Positions 27,585 through 37,291 of a stretch of DNA of 64,000 nucleotides are shown here, in pieces. Source of the DNA: Pseudomonadota bacterium (GTDB taxonomy: Bacteria > Pseudomonadota > Gammaproteobacteria > Burkholderiales > Nitrosomonadaceae). Position 1 is the stretch's first letter, and each line of letters starts with the position of its first letter. Made by a program: the position numbers and the translations under genes. The notes under the pieces were generated by a model. That model saw only the letters and a program-made list of their open reading frames with translations. It did not search any database and was not told where the DNA came from. The stretch is taken from the NCBI GenBank assembly GCA_018240285.1, contig JAFEGA010000006.1, forward strand, positions 186,001 to 250,000, read 5' to 3'.

Positions 27585-28832
27585 ATGTTTTCGCAGAAAC
27601 ACACAATAGAAAATGTCGACCCCGAATTATGGCAAGCGATTAAAGGGGAGATGCAGCGTCAAGAAGAGTATATCGAATTGATTGCGTCGGAAAATTATGC
27701 CAGCCCGGCAGTTATGCAAGCCCAAGGTTCGGTTCTAACCAATAAGTACGCCGAAGGTTATCCAGCAAAACGCTATTATGGCGGTTGCATGTATGCCGAT
27801 CAGGTAGAGCAACTAGCGATTGATCGCTTGAAGGCGCTTTTTGGCGCTGAGTATGTCAATGTGCAACCTCATTCCGGTTCGCAAGCTAATGCGGCCGTCT
27901 ATCTGTCCGTGCTTAAACCGGGCGATACCCTGCTGGGTATGTCACTGGCGCACGGCGGGCACTTGACACATGGCTCCAGCGTCAGCATGAGTGGAAAGAT
28001 TTTTAATTCTGTTTCGTATGGCTTGCACCCGGAAACAGAAATTCTGGATTATGACGAAGTAGAACGATTGGCGCATGAGCACAAACCGAAGATGATCGTT
28101 GCAGGCGCTTCTTCTTATGCGCGAGTGATTGATTGGAAACGTTTCCGCAAGATTGCCGATTCTGTAGGCGCCTACTTGTTCGTTGATATGGCGCATTATG
28201 CCGGACTGGTCGCTGCCGGTTTTTATCCCAATCCCGTTGGTATCGCGGATTTCGTGACGAGTACCACGCATAAAACCCTGCGCGGTCCGCGCGGCGGCAT
28301 TATCATGGCAAAACCAGAGCACGAAAAAGCGCTGAATTCTGCTATCTTCCCGCAAACCCAAGGTGGACCCCTGATGCATGTCATCGCTGCGAAAGCGGTT
28401 GCGTTTAAGGAAGCGGCCAGCAAAGAATTCAAGGATTATCAAGAACAAGTGATCGAGAATGCACGCGTCATGGCGAAGGTGCTGACCAACCGCGGTTTGC
28501 GCATCGTTTCCGGGCAGACGGACTGTCATATGTTTTTAGTTGATCTGCGAGCGATGAATCTGACCGGTAAACAGGCGGAAGCATCGCTGGAACATGCGCA
28601 TATCACGGTTAACAAAAATGCTATTCCGAACGATCCGCAGAAACCGTTCGTAACCAGCGGCATTCGTGTCGGTTCCCCAGCGATTACTACGAGAGGTTTC
28701 AAAGAGCTGGAAGCAGAGCACTTGGCTAATTTGATCGCCGATGTTTTGGCGGCACCGGAAGATGCGGCGGTTTTGTCGCGTGTAGCTGGCGAAGCGCAAA
28801 AACTGTGTGCAAAATTCCCGGTTTATGGATAA
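27585..28832 (+). CDS. glyA: Serine hydroxymethyltransferase
   Basis: A 415-residue PLP enzyme. The PLP Lys is residue 230 in [14 protein letters not shown], and the N-terminal [19 protein letters not shown] is characteristic. The tetrahydrofolate site region ([26 protein letters not shown]) is complete. It interconverts serine and glycine and supplies one-carbon units. It leads a cluster glyA-nrdR-ribD in one orientation, an arrangement common in proteobacteria. A small dyad lies between glyA and nrdR (about 28843-28880). Confidence 0.96.
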   Translation: MFSQKHTIENVDPELWQAIKGEMQRQEEYIELIASENYASPAVMQAQGSVLTNKYAEGYPAKRYYGGCMYADQVEQLAIDRLKALFGAEYVNVQPHSGSQANAAVYLSVLKPGDTLLGMSLAHGGHLTHGSSVSMSGKIFNSVSYGLHPETEILDYDEVERLAHEHKPKMIVAGASSYARVIDWKRFRKIADSVGAYLFVDMAHYAGLVAAGFYPNPVGIADFVTSTTHKTLRGPRGGIIMAKPEHEKALNSAIFPQTQGGPLMHVIAAKAVAFKEAASKEFKDYQEQVIENARVMAKVLTNRGLRIVSGQTDCHMFLVDLRAMNLTGKQAEASLEHAHITVNKNAIPNDPQKPFVTSGIRVGSPAITTRGFKELEAEHLANLIADVLAAPEDAAVLSRVAGEAQKLCAKFPVYG

Positions 28833-28898
28833 CCCACGTTGACCTGGACAGAATGAATAATCGTTTGTTCAGGTTGACTAGTGTGCGTTTAGCTGTAT

Positions 28899-29390
28899 AT
28901 GAAATGTCCTTTTTGTAATGCCGAAGACACCAATGTCATCGATTCAAGGGTCAGTGAGGATGGTCACAAGATTCGCCGCCGCCGCCGTTGTCCTGCCTGC
29001 GATAAGCGTTTTACTACATACGAAACGGTCGAACTGCGTTTGCCGCAAGTGGTAAAGCACGACGGCAGCCGCACGGAATTTGACCGGAACAAATTATTGA
29101 CGGGGTTTAAACGGGCGTTGCATAAAAGACCCGTTCCCACCAGTTATGTCGATGCTGCGATTGACCGGATTGTGCAAAAATTTTTAGCCATGGGCGAGCG
29201 CGAAGTGACTTCACGCAGTATTGGTGAGAGCGTGATGGAAGAGCTCTATAAACTCGATAAAGTTGCCTATATCCGCTTTGCCTCGGTTTATAAAAGCTTT
29301 CAGGATGTGGATGATTTTCGCGATGCGATCAAGGAAGTGCAGAAACCGCATCCGTCATTGCCATCCAAGAAAGTATCCCGAAACAGCTAG
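28899..29390 (+). CDS. nrdR: Transcriptional repressor NrdR
   Basis: A 163-residue protein. The N-terminal zinc ribbon has CPFC (Cys3, Cys6) and CPAC (Cys31, Cys34) with [17 protein letters not shown]. An ATP-cone domain follows ([23 protein letters not shown] trimmed by loops). It senses ATP/dATP and represses ribonucleotide reductase genes. The start ATG at 28899 lies 66 bases after glyA, and ribD follows at 66 bases. Confidence 0.95.
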   Translation: MKCPFCNAEDTNVIDSRVSEDGHKIRRRRRCPACDKRFTTYETVELRLPQVVKHDGSRTEFDRNKLLTGFKRALHKRPVPTSYVDAAIDRIVQKFLAMGEREVTSRSIGESVMEELYKLDKVAYIRFASVYKSFQDVDDFRDAIKEVQKPHPSLPSKKVSRNS

Positions 29391-29456
29391 GTGATCGTCT
29401 GTGCGTTTCTTTTCCGGCACCATCAACCCGATCATTTCATAGTAATAACAGCTTAG

Positions 29457-30548
29457 ATGTTCTCGGCTGCAGATTACGTCTTCATGTCCCATGCTTTACA
29501 CTTGGCCGGGCAGGGGTTGTATACCACGATGCCCAATCCGCGCGTCGGTTGTGTAATCGTCCGTGATGAGCAGATTGTTGGCAGCGGCTGGCATCAGAAA
29601 GCCGGTCAGCCGCATGCGGAAATTAATGCCTTGGCCGAGGCTGGAGCAACGGCACGCGGTGCGGCCGCGTATGTCACGCTCGAGCCCTGCAGTCATCATG
29701 GACGCACACCGCCCTGTGCGGATGCCTTGATCGCGGCAGGCATCGCGCGGGTTGTTATGGCGATGGAAGATCCCAATCCATTGGTATCAGGGCGCGGGCG
29801 TGCTTTATTGCAACAAGCGGGAATCAGCGTGCAGACGGGATTGTTGCAAGCAGAAGCACAGGCGCTGAATGCCGGTTTTATTTCTCGGATGACGAGGAAA
29901 AAGCCCTGGGTGCGGCTAAAAATAGCGGCAAGCCTGGATGGCAAGACTGCGCTGAACAATGGCGCCAGTCAATGGATTACCGGTGAAGCTGCGCGGCAAG
30001 ATGGCCATCGGTGGCGGGCGCGCTCATGCGCTATCATGACAGGTATCGGCACAATAAAATCCGATAATCCGCAGTTGACCGTTCGTCACATCAAAACAGA
30101 CCGTCAGCCAAAAAAAATCGTGGTGGATAGCCGTCTGGCGATTCCATTGGACGCCCGAGTATTGCAAGATGACGAAGAAACGTTCATTTTTACCGCTCAA
30201 ACTGGGAATCCGGAAAAGAAAGCCGCGCTCGGTCAGATGAATACCCGAGTCATTGTTTTGCCGAATGCCGCCGGTAAGGTTGATCTGCAAAAAATGATGG
30301 TCGTGCTGGCCGAATCCGGAATCAATGAAGTGCTGGTTGAAGCCGGGAAAGGACTCAATGGCGCTTTGGTTGAAGCCGGATTGGTGGATGAATTGGTTCT
30401 TTATCTAGCGCCGCATTTACTCGGCGATGACGCGCAAGGTATGATCAAATTGCCTGAATTAACTCAGCTTGAACAAAAGAAAAAGCTTGAAATTCAGGAT
30501 GTGCGTATGATCGGTCAAGATATCCGGGTAATTGCTAAATTTTTGTAG
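29457..30548 (+). CDS. ribD: Bifunctional riboflavin deaminase/reductase
   Basis: A 363-residue two-domain enzyme. The N-terminal cytidine-deaminase-like domain has zinc ligands HAEINAL and EPCSHHGRTPPCADAL. The C-terminal RibD reductase domain has PWVRLKIAASLDGKTAL and the NADPH segment VLVEAGKGLNGALVEAGL. It carries out steps two and three of riboflavin synthesis. The ATG at 29457 is followed by an in-frame ATG at 29484. It stands at the end of the glyA-nrdR-ribD run and converges on regA, with only 7 bases between the stops. Confidence 0.95.
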   Translation: MFSAADYVFMSHALHLAGQGLYTTMPNPRVGCVIVRDEQIVGSGWHQKAGQPHAEINALAEAGATARGAAAYVTLEPCSHHGRTPPCADALIAAGIARVVMAMEDPNPLVSGRGRALLQQAGISVQTGLLQAEAQALNAGFISRMTRKKPWVRLKIAASLDGKTALNNGASQWITGEAARQDGHRWRARSCAIMTGIGTIKSDNPQLTVRHIKTDRQPKKIVVDSRLAIPLDARVLQDDEETFIFTAQTGNPEKKAALGQMNTRVIVLPNAAGKVDLQKMMVVLAESGINEVLVEAGKGLNGALVEAGLVDELVLYLAPHLLGDDAQGMIKLPELTQLEQKKKLEIQDVRMIGQDIRVIAKFL

Positions 30549-30555
30549 AGCTTTT

Positions 30556-31116
30556 TTATTCGCGCAACGGCCGTTTGGCAAGCTTACGCTGCAATGTGCG
30601 GCGGTGCATGTTTAATATTCTTGCAGTAACCGAAATATTATTGTCGTTCTCGGTGAGGATACGTTGAATGTACTCCCATTCTAATCGTCCCACGGATAAG
30701 GGGTGCGCACTGATCGGAATATTCGCTTCACCTACCGTACGCTCAAAAGCCGCCATGATTTCATCCGCATCGACGGGCTTGGCAAGATAATGCGTGGCGC
30801 CCAGTTTGATCGCTTCTACTGCGGTCGCGATGCTGGCATAACCGGTCAGCATGACAATCCGGGTTCCTGGATCCAGGTTTCTCAATTTCTCAACCAATAC
30901 CAAACCCGATTCACTGGATAATTTCAGATCGACGATCGCATATTCCGGAGTGGCTGTTTCAGCCAGACTCAGCGCCTCTTCAATCGTATGTGCGCAAGTG
31001 ATGCTGAAACCTCGTTTGGTGAGCGCTTTGGATAACACACCACAAAAGACTTCATCGTCGTCTACGATTAGTAAACTCGGGTACTCACTACTGTCTGTTA
31101 ATGCGGGTTCAATCAT
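30556..31116 (-). CDS. regA: Redox response regulator RegA/PrrA/ActR type
   Basis: A 186-residue regulator. The receiver domain has the DDDEVF acidic patch, Asp63 in YAIVDLKLSSESG and Lys in LAKPVDADE. The C-terminal Fis-type helix-turn-helix (RLEWEYIQRILTENDNNIS, then ARILNMHRRTLQRKLAKR) is the almost invariant DNA-binding region of the RegA family. With RegB it controls respiration, carbon fixation and nitrogen genes according to redox state. The start is 4 bases after the regB stop, so both are expressed together. Confidence 0.92.
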   Translation of the reverse strand: MIEPALTDSSEYPSLLIVDDDEVFCGVLSKALTKRGFSITCAHTIEEALSLAETATPEYAIVDLKLSSESGLVLVEKLRNLDPGTRIVMLTGYASIATAVEAIKLGATHYLAKPVDADEIMAAFERTVGEANIPISAHPLSVGRLEWEYIQRILTENDNNISVTARILNMHRRTLQRKLAKRPLRE

Positions 31117-31120
31117 GTTT

Positions 31121-32425
31121 TTATCCTATCAGCGGTAAAACAACTTGCGTGCAGGCTCCGCCATCTTCGAGATTAAACAAGCGGACACTGCCGCCAAATC
31201 GTTCAATGTTGGCATTGGCGAGGAACAGCCCGATGCCGAAACCCTGCCCCGGCGCTTTTGTGGAAAAGAAAGCTTCACCGGCTCGCTGTATCACTTCTGC
31301 GGATAACCCTTTGCCGTCGTCAATAATTTCCAGTTTCAGCTCCAGGTTATTGTCCCAGTGGCTCTTGATTTCAATACGCTCGGAAGATGCGTCTGCGGCG
31401 TTGTTCAGCAAGTTCAGCAAGGACTGGCTCAATAATTGATTGTCCATAATTTTGGGAACGGGCTGGCCGCCTGTGCTTTGATAGGTGAATTTGACCGAAG
31501 GACGTATCAACTTCCATTTGTCGAGAACTTGATTAAGAAATACGTCAACGGGTAATTCACTACCGTGCTCGGCTCTGGTTTGACCCGCCTTTGCGAGTAA
31601 TTGCGTCAAGGTTTGCTTGCAATGCGCTATTTGATCGCGAAGGATATGAACATTATTTTGGAATTCCTTGTCTTGCGTATACTCTTGCTGCAACTCTCCC
31701 GCCACAACCGCCATGGTTGAAAGCGGTGTGCCGAGTTCATGTGCGGCACCGGCAGCCAATGTGCCTAGTGCAATGATTTGTTCGTTGCGTAACGCATGTT
31801 CCCGGGCTTTCGCCAGATCCTGATCGCGTTCGCGGATGGAAGAGCTCATTTTCACAACGAACCACGCGATGATGACGGTGCTTAACACGAAAGCAAGCCA
31901 CATTCCGGACACATGCAATGCAAATTCAACCAGATGCTTGTTGTGATCGTGCGGTAGCGGTATGTAATTGAACAGTAATAAGGTATAGCAGGCGATTGTG
32001 ATGACAGCCATGGTCCAGGTATAGCGCCACGGTAGTGTGGCGGCGGCGATCGTCATGGGTAACAAAAAGAAGGAAATAAACGGATTCGTTGAACCCCCGC
32101 TGAAATACAGCAATGTACTGAGTGCCAAGACATCGATCAGCAGTTGTAAAAAAAATTCCAAGTGAGATACCGGCCAATTGCGATGCAACCGAACCCATGT
32201 CAGCAGATTTAATAAAGCGAGCACTGCAACAACGGTGATCATTTCTGCCCAGGGAATAACGATATCGATAGTCCAGTACACGAGTGCAAAGGTTAAGCAC
32301 TGCGCGGCGATGGCGATATTGCGCAACAGAAATAGGCGTTGTAAATTTTTGCTAAGCGGGGATTGGCTGAGATCACTGAACATTTGGGATGGTGCTGCTT
32401 TGATTGCCTGCAAAATTGCTAACAT
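31121..32425 (-). CDS. regB: Redox sensor histidine kinase RegB/PrrB type
   Basis: A kinase of about 434 residues counted from the ATG at 32425; a TTG at 32458 is also in frame. Six transmembrane helices lie in the first 195 residues, with the quinone-sensing box GGSTNPF at about residues 110-116. The H-box AAGAAHELGTPLSTMAVVAGE carries phospho-His229. The conserved redox Cys (IAHCKQ) is near 269, and the ATPase domain has DDGKGLS and GFGIGLFLANANIE. It signals to RegA, encoded immediately downstream. Confidence 0.92.
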   Translation of the reverse strand: MLAILQAIKAAPSQMFSDLSQSPLSKNLQRLFLLRNIAIAAQCLTFALVYWTIDIVIPWAEMITVVAVLALLNLLTWVRLHRNWPVSHLEFFLQLLIDVLALSTLLYFSGGSTNPFISFFLLPMTIAAATLPWRYTWTMAVITIACYTLLLFNYIPLPHDHNKHLVEFALHVSGMWLAFVLSTVIIAWFVVKMSSSIRERDQDLAKAREHALRNEQIIALGTLAAGAAHELGTPLSTMAVVAGELQQEYTQDKEFQNNVHILRDQIAHCKQTLTQLLAKAGQTRAEHGSELPVDVFLNQVLDKWKLIRPSVKFTYQSTGGQPVPKIMDNQLLSQSLLNLLNNAADASSERIEIKSHWDNNLELKLEIIDDGKGLSAEVIQRAGEAFFSTKAPGQGFGIGLFLANANIERFGGSVRLFNLEDGGACTQVVLPLIG

Positions 32426-32657
32426 TAGCGTAAATTTTACAGTATGGCTATGCGACAAATTGTCTCATGCGGAATTTACCAGATTGATTGCGCGGAAAAG
32501 TGCGGTATATTTTTGCTGTAACGCAGCTGATAGGATAAAAAACTCTAGCAATAGGAACATTTGCCGGGGTCATGGTAAGCAACGGTGTTTTCGGTTAGAA
32601 TCGTGAGCCGGTTTTATAGTCTGTCGGAAGTTAGCATCATCTTATTGAAATTATTTT

Positions 32658-33776
32658 ATGATTCTGATCCTTGTTCCCAACACCCGGTCTGATAGTCTGG
32701 AATATAAACAGTTGATGGCGCATCTTGCCAACTTTTCTGGGATATCGGCACGCATTCATACTGAAGCCGGTACTGAGCAAACATTAACAGAAATCTACCT
32801 GATCGGTAATACCAAAGTGTTGTCGATTGAGGAAGTTAGCGCCCTTCCTTGTGTTGACCGCGTAGTCAGAGTTTCCGAGGAGTACCGGGTTTTGGGGCGG
32901 CACAAAAATGATGACCGGCCAACTCATTTTGATTATAACGGTGTCCGTTTTGGGCAGGATTCACTGAATGTATTTGCTGGATTGTGTGCAGTAGATACTA
33001 TCGAGCATGTTGAGACGATGATGAAAGCACTGCGCGAACATGGACAAGTTTGTACGCGCATGGGGGCATACAAACCGCGTACCAGTCCCTATTCATTTCA
33101 AGGTCATGGAAAAACCTGCTTACCCTATGTTTTCGATTTGGCGGGAAAATATGGGATCAAAGTGATCGCTATGGAGATTACGCACGAATCGCATTTGGAA
33201 GAAATAAGCAACGCATTGTACCAAACGGGAAATGCGACCGGAGTCATGCTGCAGATTGGAACCAGAAACACACAGAATTTTGAGTTGTTGAAGATCGTCG
33301 GCCGGCAGCAAAATTTTCCGGTTTTGATTAAGCGAGGTTTTGGCATTACTCTGGATGAATCATTAAACGCGGCTGAATATTTGGCCTCGGAAGGAAATCG
33401 CAAAGTGGTGTTCGGCTTGCGCGGCATGAAAACCAATATGGGGGATCCGCATCGCAATTTTGTCGATTTTTCCCATGTTCCTGTGGTCAAACGGCTGACG
33501 CGCATGCCGGTTTGTATCGATCCGTCTCATTCGGTGGGCACACGCGCCGGTTCACCCGAGGGTATCTTGGATATTATGCATGTCACGGCGCAAGGTATTA
33601 TTGCGGGCGCTAATATGGTGCTGGTCGATTTTCATCCGGTGCCAAGCAAGGCGTTGGTTGATGGTCCGCAAGCGTTGCTGCTGAAAGAATTACCGCAATT
33701 TCTGGAAGACATCCAAATTGCCCGGGAAGCGTATGAAAGACGTGTTGCATTGAGCCGACGTTATCAAGAAGCGTGA
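32658..33776 (+). CDS. 3-deoxy-7-phosphoheptulonate synthase
   Basis: A 372-residue DAHP synthase of the type with an N-terminal ferredoxin-like regulatory domain (about residues 1-70), as in Thermotoga. The catalytic barrel has RMGAYKPRTSPYSFQGHG, the lysine-containing FPVLIKRGFG and the metal motif CIDPSHSVGTR. It joins phosphoenolpyruvate and erythrose-4-phosphate as the first step of aromatic amino acid synthesis. Residue FDYNGVRFGQDS differs slightly from the usual GPC/CSVE segment, which I could not evaluate. It is divergent from regB and followed by ispH. Confidence 0.9.
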   Translation: MILILVPNTRSDSLEYKQLMAHLANFSGISARIHTEAGTEQTLTEIYLIGNTKVLSIEEVSALPCVDRVVRVSEEYRVLGRHKNDDRPTHFDYNGVRFGQDSLNVFAGLCAVDTIEHVETMMKALREHGQVCTRMGAYKPRTSPYSFQGHGKTCLPYVFDLAGKYGIKVIAMEITHESHLEEISNALYQTGNATGVMLQIGTRNTQNFELLKIVGRQQNFPVLIKRGFGITLDESLNAAEYLASEGNRKVVFGLRGMKTNMGDPHRNFVDFSHVPVVKRLTRMPVCIDPSHSVGTRAGSPEGILDIMHVTAQGIIAGANMVLVDFHPVPSKALVDGPQALLLKELPQFLEDIQIAREAYERRVALSRRYQEA

Positions 33777-33853
33777 AAAACTAAATTTTAATACCCTAAA
33801 CTTGTATTGATGAGTAAGTTTAGATTGCCTGTCCATTGTTGGAGGATAAATAA

Positions 33854-34798
33854 ATGATCAAAGTATTACTTTCGAACCCGCGAGGGTTCTGTGCTGGCGT
33901 GGATCGTGCGATCGAAATCGTTGAGCGCGCATTAACCATGCATGGTGCGCCGATTTATGTGCGCCATGAAGTAGTGCATAACCGCTTCGTGGTCGAGAAC
34001 CTCGAAAAGAAGGGGGCCGTATTTGTTGAAAATCTGGATGAAGTGCCGCAAGACAGCATTCTGATTTTCAGTGCGCACGGTGTGTCGCATGCGGTAAGAC
34101 GAGAGGCGGCTGAACGGAAATTAAAAGTATTTGACGCCACTTGCCCGCTGGTTACCAAAGTGCATGTCGAAGTAGCCAAAATGCGCAAGGAAGGAAAGGA
34201 AATTATCATGATCGGCCACCAAGGACATCCGGAGGTTGAAGGCACGATGGGGCAAATTGAGGGTGCCGACAATGGTATGTACTTGGTCGAGACTGAAAGG
34301 GATGTCGATACCTTGAAAGTTAAGGATGAAAGCAATCTTGCGTATGTGACGCAGACGACATTGTCGGTCGATGATGCGGCACGCATTGTGGATGCTTTGA
34401 AGAGAAGGTTTCCACAGATTATCGGCCCTAAGAAAGACGATATTTGCTATGCCACGCAAAATCGTCAGGATGCCGTTAAGAAAATGGTGAATCAATGTGA
34501 TTTGGTCATCGTCGTCGGTTCTCCCAACAGCTCGAATTCCAACCGGCTCTGTGAAGTAGCGAGAAATGCCAATGTCGAAGCCTATATGGTGGATCGTGCT
34601 GAGCAACTACAGGAATCGTGGTTCGTCGGGAAGAAAAATATCGGTATAACAGCTGGTGCATCCGCTCCGGAGATACTGGTACAACAAGTGATTGCCCGTC
34701 TTAAACAAATCGGCGCCGAACAAATTGGTGAGGATGTGACAATTGAAGAGTTGAGCGGGGTTGTGGAGTCGGTTGTATTTCCGCTACCCAAAGCTTAG
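33854..34798 (+). CDS. ispH: 4-hydroxy-3-methylbut-2-enyl diphosphate reductase
   Basis: A 314-residue enzyme of the non-mevalonate isoprenoid pathway. The three [4Fe-4S] cysteines are Cys13 ([11 protein letters not shown]), Cys97 ([11 protein letters not shown]) and Cys198 ([11 protein letters not shown]). Conserved His residues ([17 protein letters not shown]) and the Thr/Ser cluster TQTTLS are intact. It makes isopentenyl and dimethylallyl diphosphate. The ATG at 33854 follows TTGGAGGATAAATAA, a strong ribosome-binding site. A degenerate repeat element begins right at its stop codon. Confidence 0.96.
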   Translation: MIKVLLSNPRGFCAGVDRAIEIVERALTMHGAPIYVRHEVVHNRFVVENLEKKGAVFVENLDEVPQDSILIFSAHGVSHAVRREAAERKLKVFDATCPLVTKVHVEVAKMRKEGKEIIMIGHQGHPEVEGTMGQIEGADNGMYLVETERDVDTLKVKDESNLAYVTQTTLSVDDAARIVDALKRRFPQIIGPKKDDICYATQNRQDAVKKMVNQCDLVIVVGSPNSSNSNRLCEVARNANVEAYMVDRAEQLQESWFVGKKNIGITAGASAPEILVQQVIARLKQIGAEQIGEDVTIEELSGVVESVVFPLPKA

Positions 34799-34949
34799 AG
34801 GTGGTAAAAAAGTAGCGAGGGCGAAGGAGCGATCGGGCTAAGTGGAATTAGCCGGAGAACGTTGTTTACGAATGGACAATGAGAATTTCCGTTTTGATTT
34901 CAGCGCTGTATGATCATGTGTGGTAGTTTCTCAGCACTTCCTTAAGGTT
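34799..34949 (-). repeat. MITE-like element, degenerate copy 3, between ispH and thiO
   Basis: Read on the minus strand, this stretch aligns to copy 1 (9312-9459). The terminus CTTAAGGAAGTGCTGAGAAAC corresponds to CTAGGGAAGCTCTGAAAAA (the first 20 of 21 bases are shown elsewhere in shorter form). The inner part has TGAAATCAAAAC and CTCATTGTCCATTCGTAAAC, and the far end has CTCGCTACTTTTTT. Terminal repeats are no longer perfect, so it is probably an old copy. It contains no gene and separates the convergent ispH and thiO. Confidence 0.65.
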
Positions 34950-34951
34950 AA

Positions 34952-36058
34952 TTAGTGCTTGCTCCATCCCGCTTGGTAGGGAGTAGTATCAAATGGTTGC
35001 GATGCTCCGGTGATCTCATTTACCAGCATCTCGGCGCTGGCGGGAGCCATTGTGACACCATAGCGGAAGTGGCCGCTATTGATCAGTAAATTACGAATAT
35101 CGGGATGCCGCCCAATCGTTGGAATATTTTCCGGCGAAGCTGGACGTAATCCTGACCATTGCTGCTTAAGCGGCATTCCTTTAAGCGTTGGAAAAATGGC
35201 TTGAGCGCGCTGTAATAAATAATCTCGAACGGCGACTGTTGTTTGTTTATCAAACCCAGTATCTTCCAAAGTACTGCCAATGAGTAAATGACCATCACGG
35301 CGCGGGATGAGATAGATGTCGTTTTGGACGATAATGGATCGTACTGGCGGCACGTCAAATTTAAATAATAACATTTGTCCTTTGATTGGTCTGATATTCA
35401 GTCCGAGTGCGTGGATTCCCAAAATTTCTTTACTCCATGCGCCTGCGCAAACAATATAGTAATCGGCGGCATATTCGCCGCACGATGAATCAATGGCTTG
35501 TATGTGTTGATGTGCGGTTTTAAAGTGATTAACCGCGCAGTTCTCAATGATTTTCCCTCCTAATAGTTCAACACGGCTGCGCAACGCACGTAAGAGTCTT
35601 GGATTGCGGATCTGAGCTATATCCGGCAAAAACAAGGCGTTATCTTGCGATCTTTGTACATGAACTTCGATATTGTTATTGGCTGAATGAATATTGCAAG
35701 CCGAATGTTGTTCCATGTTAATTTCTTGCTTGGAGCACCATAGTCGTGCGGTTTCTCCATCAAACGGCGGCAATATGAGCATACCGGATATTTCATACTC
35801 GGGATCAATCCCGGATGTTTGCTGTAAAACTGAAACCCAAGCCGGAAATTGCCGTGCGCTGTAGCTGGCAAGACGAGCAACGGCATCGGAATAATCCCAG
35901 GGAAAAAGTGGCGACAGAATGCCGCCACCCGCCCAAGATGCCTCTTTTCCCGCTTTATCGCGTTCAAGAATTGTAACTTTAGCGCCTTGGATTAAAAGGC
36001 GCTCTGCGGTTGCAAGTCCTATGATTCCCGCACCGATGATAATTATATCTTGCTGCAT
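34952..36058 (-). CDS. thiO: Glycine oxidase ThiO
   Basis: A 368-residue FAD enzyme. The N-terminal dinucleotide motif IIIIGAGIIGLATAERL is followed by ERDKAGKEASWAGGGILSP, typical of ThiO/DadA-like oxidases. The C-terminal WSGLRPASPENIPTIGRHP and GHFRYGVTMAPASAEM complete the FAD site. It oxidises glycine to iminoglycine for thiazole synthesis in thiamine formation. Other thiamine genes are not in the window and no TPP riboswitch is seen upstream. The 234 bases before the pilE start are AT-rich and hold two GTTAAAT-type repeats but no other gene. Confidence 0.88.
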   Translation of the reverse strand: MQQDIIIIGAGIIGLATAERLLIQGAKVTILERDKAGKEASWAGGGILSPLFPWDYSDAVARLASYSARQFPAWVSVLQQTSGIDPEYEISGMLILPPFDGETARLWCSKQEINMEQHSACNIHSANNNIEVHVQRSQDNALFLPDIAQIRNPRLLRALRSRVELLGGKIIENCAVNHFKTAHQHIQAIDSSCGEYAADYYIVCAGAWSKEILGIHALGLNIRPIKGQMLLFKFDVPPVRSIIVQNDIYLIPRRDGHLLIGSTLEDTGFDKQTTVAVRDYLLQRAQAIFPTLKGMPLKQQWSGLRPASPENIPTIGRHPDIRNLLINSGHFRYGVTMAPASAEMLVNEITGASQPFDTTPYQAGWSKH

Positions 36059-36292
36059 ATTTAAATAGATTGCTTGTTTATGTTGATAGGGTTTTGGATA
36101 AGGCTAATCTATATTCTTTGTTATGGGTTTTACATCCAAGTAAACGTTAAATGACGAAATTATGAAGTAAAGGGTAAATGAAATTACCTTCTTTAAAACT
36201 AAAGTTAATTAACATCATAACCGTTAAATCAACAGTCATTCAAATGCGTGAAATAGAATTAGATTAAAGTGAATTGCTCGGAAATTCTACCA

Positions 36293-36697
36293 ATGAAAAA
36301 GAAACAAGTTTTAACGATCCAGCTGGGTTTTACATTAATTGAATTAATGATCACGGTAGCTATTATCGGCATTTTGGCTGCGGTGGCTTATCCAGCATAT
36401 ACGCAATACGTGATAAGAGCGAATCGTGCGGCAGCTCAGTCAGAGATGATGGATATTGCTAATCGCCAGCAGCAATTCTTGCTATCCAATCGGAGTTATG
36501 CGAGCAAAGCAACTTTGGAAGCAAGTGGTTATACGTTGCCATCAAGCGTAAGTAGTAAATATGGATATGCAATTGCTATTGGAGGAGGGACAATTCCTTC
36601 CTATACGCTCACCTTTACGCCAACAGGAGCGCAAGCGGTTGATGGGAATCTGATACTCACTAGCGAGGGGGGCAAAACTCCTGTAGATAAATGGTAA
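36293..36697 (+). CDS. pilE: Type IV pilin-like protein PilE
   Basis: A 134-residue prepilin. A 12-residue leader ending in Gly precedes FTLIELMITVAIIGILAAVA, with Glu5 of the mature N-terminus. The body has the AQSEMMDIANRQQQFLLSNRSYA helix of PilE minor pilins and no C-terminal disulfide loop. An upstream in-frame GTG at 36269 would add eight residues; the ATG at 36293 gives a typical leader. It opens a pilus operon with pilV, pilW, pilX, pilY1 and fimT. Its base composition is AT-richer than that of the flanking housekeeping genes. Confidence 0.88.
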   Translation: MKKKQVLTIQLGFTLIELMITVAIIGILAAVAYPAYTQYVIRANRAAAQSEMMDIANRQQQFLLSNRSYASKATLEASGYTLPSSVSSKYGYAIAIGGGTIPSYTLTFTPTGAQAVDGNLILTSEGGKTPVDKW

Positions 36698-36703
36698 TAA
36701 GAA

Positions 36704-37291
36704 ATGCAGATCTCATGTAATCCAGCTTCTGTCTTTTTAATGCGCGGAGTGTCACTGATTGAAGTTCTTGTCACCATGGTAATTTTGGCCGTTGGCTTAC
36801 TGGGATTGGCTGGATTGCAAATACGTTTGCAATCGTCCGAGCTGGAATCGTATCAGCGCACTCAAGCATTAATCTTGTTAGAGGATATGACAAACAGAAT
36901 ATCGACTAATCGCGCAAATGCAGCCGCGTATGTTACTACAGCAGCAAATCCTCTGGGCATAGGAGATAGTCAACCTATTTCTTGTTCGGGTAACGGCCAA
37001 AGCTACGACGTATGTCAATGGAGTAATGCGCTAAAAGGTGCTGCTGAGCAATCATCGGACTCAATAAATGTAGGTGCAATGGTGGGGGCTCGAGGGTGTA
37101 TAGAAGATCTCGGTACAGGCGATCAATACATGATCACTGTCGTATGGCAAGGCATGACCCCGATTTCGGCTCCACCATCAAATTGTGGGGCGGGGCTCTA
37201 TGATAGCGTGACTGAAACCAAGTGTATAAATGATTTGTGCCGACGTTCCATGAGCACTATTGTGCGCATTGCAAATCTTGCATCACCATGA
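36704..37291 (+). CDS. pilV: Type IV pilus minor pilin PilV
   Basis: A 195-residue protein with the prepilin site RG followed by VSLIEVLVTMVILAVGLLGL and the PilV-typical LAGLQIRLQSSELESYQRTQA cut by loops. Several Cys pairs (CSGNG, VCQW, CGAG, CINDLC) may form disulfides outside the membrane. It belongs to the priming complex of the pilus tip. It starts 6 bases after pilE, and its stop overlaps the pilW start (ATGA). Confidence 0.88.
   Translation: MQISCNPASVFLMRGVSLIEVLVTMVILAVGLLGLAGLQIRLQSSELESYQRTQALILLEDMTNRISTNRANAAAYVTTAANPLGIGDSQPISCSGNGQSYDVCQWSNALKGAAEQSSDSINVGAMVGARGCIEDLGTGDQYMITVVWQGMTPISAPPSNCGAGLYDSVTETKCINDLCRRSMSTIVRIANLASP

Noticed and set aside
36059-36292. TPP riboswitch upstream of thiO or sigma-54 promoter upstream of pilE
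   Set aside because: No TPP aptamer core and no TGGCAC-N5-TTGC element were seen in the interval.
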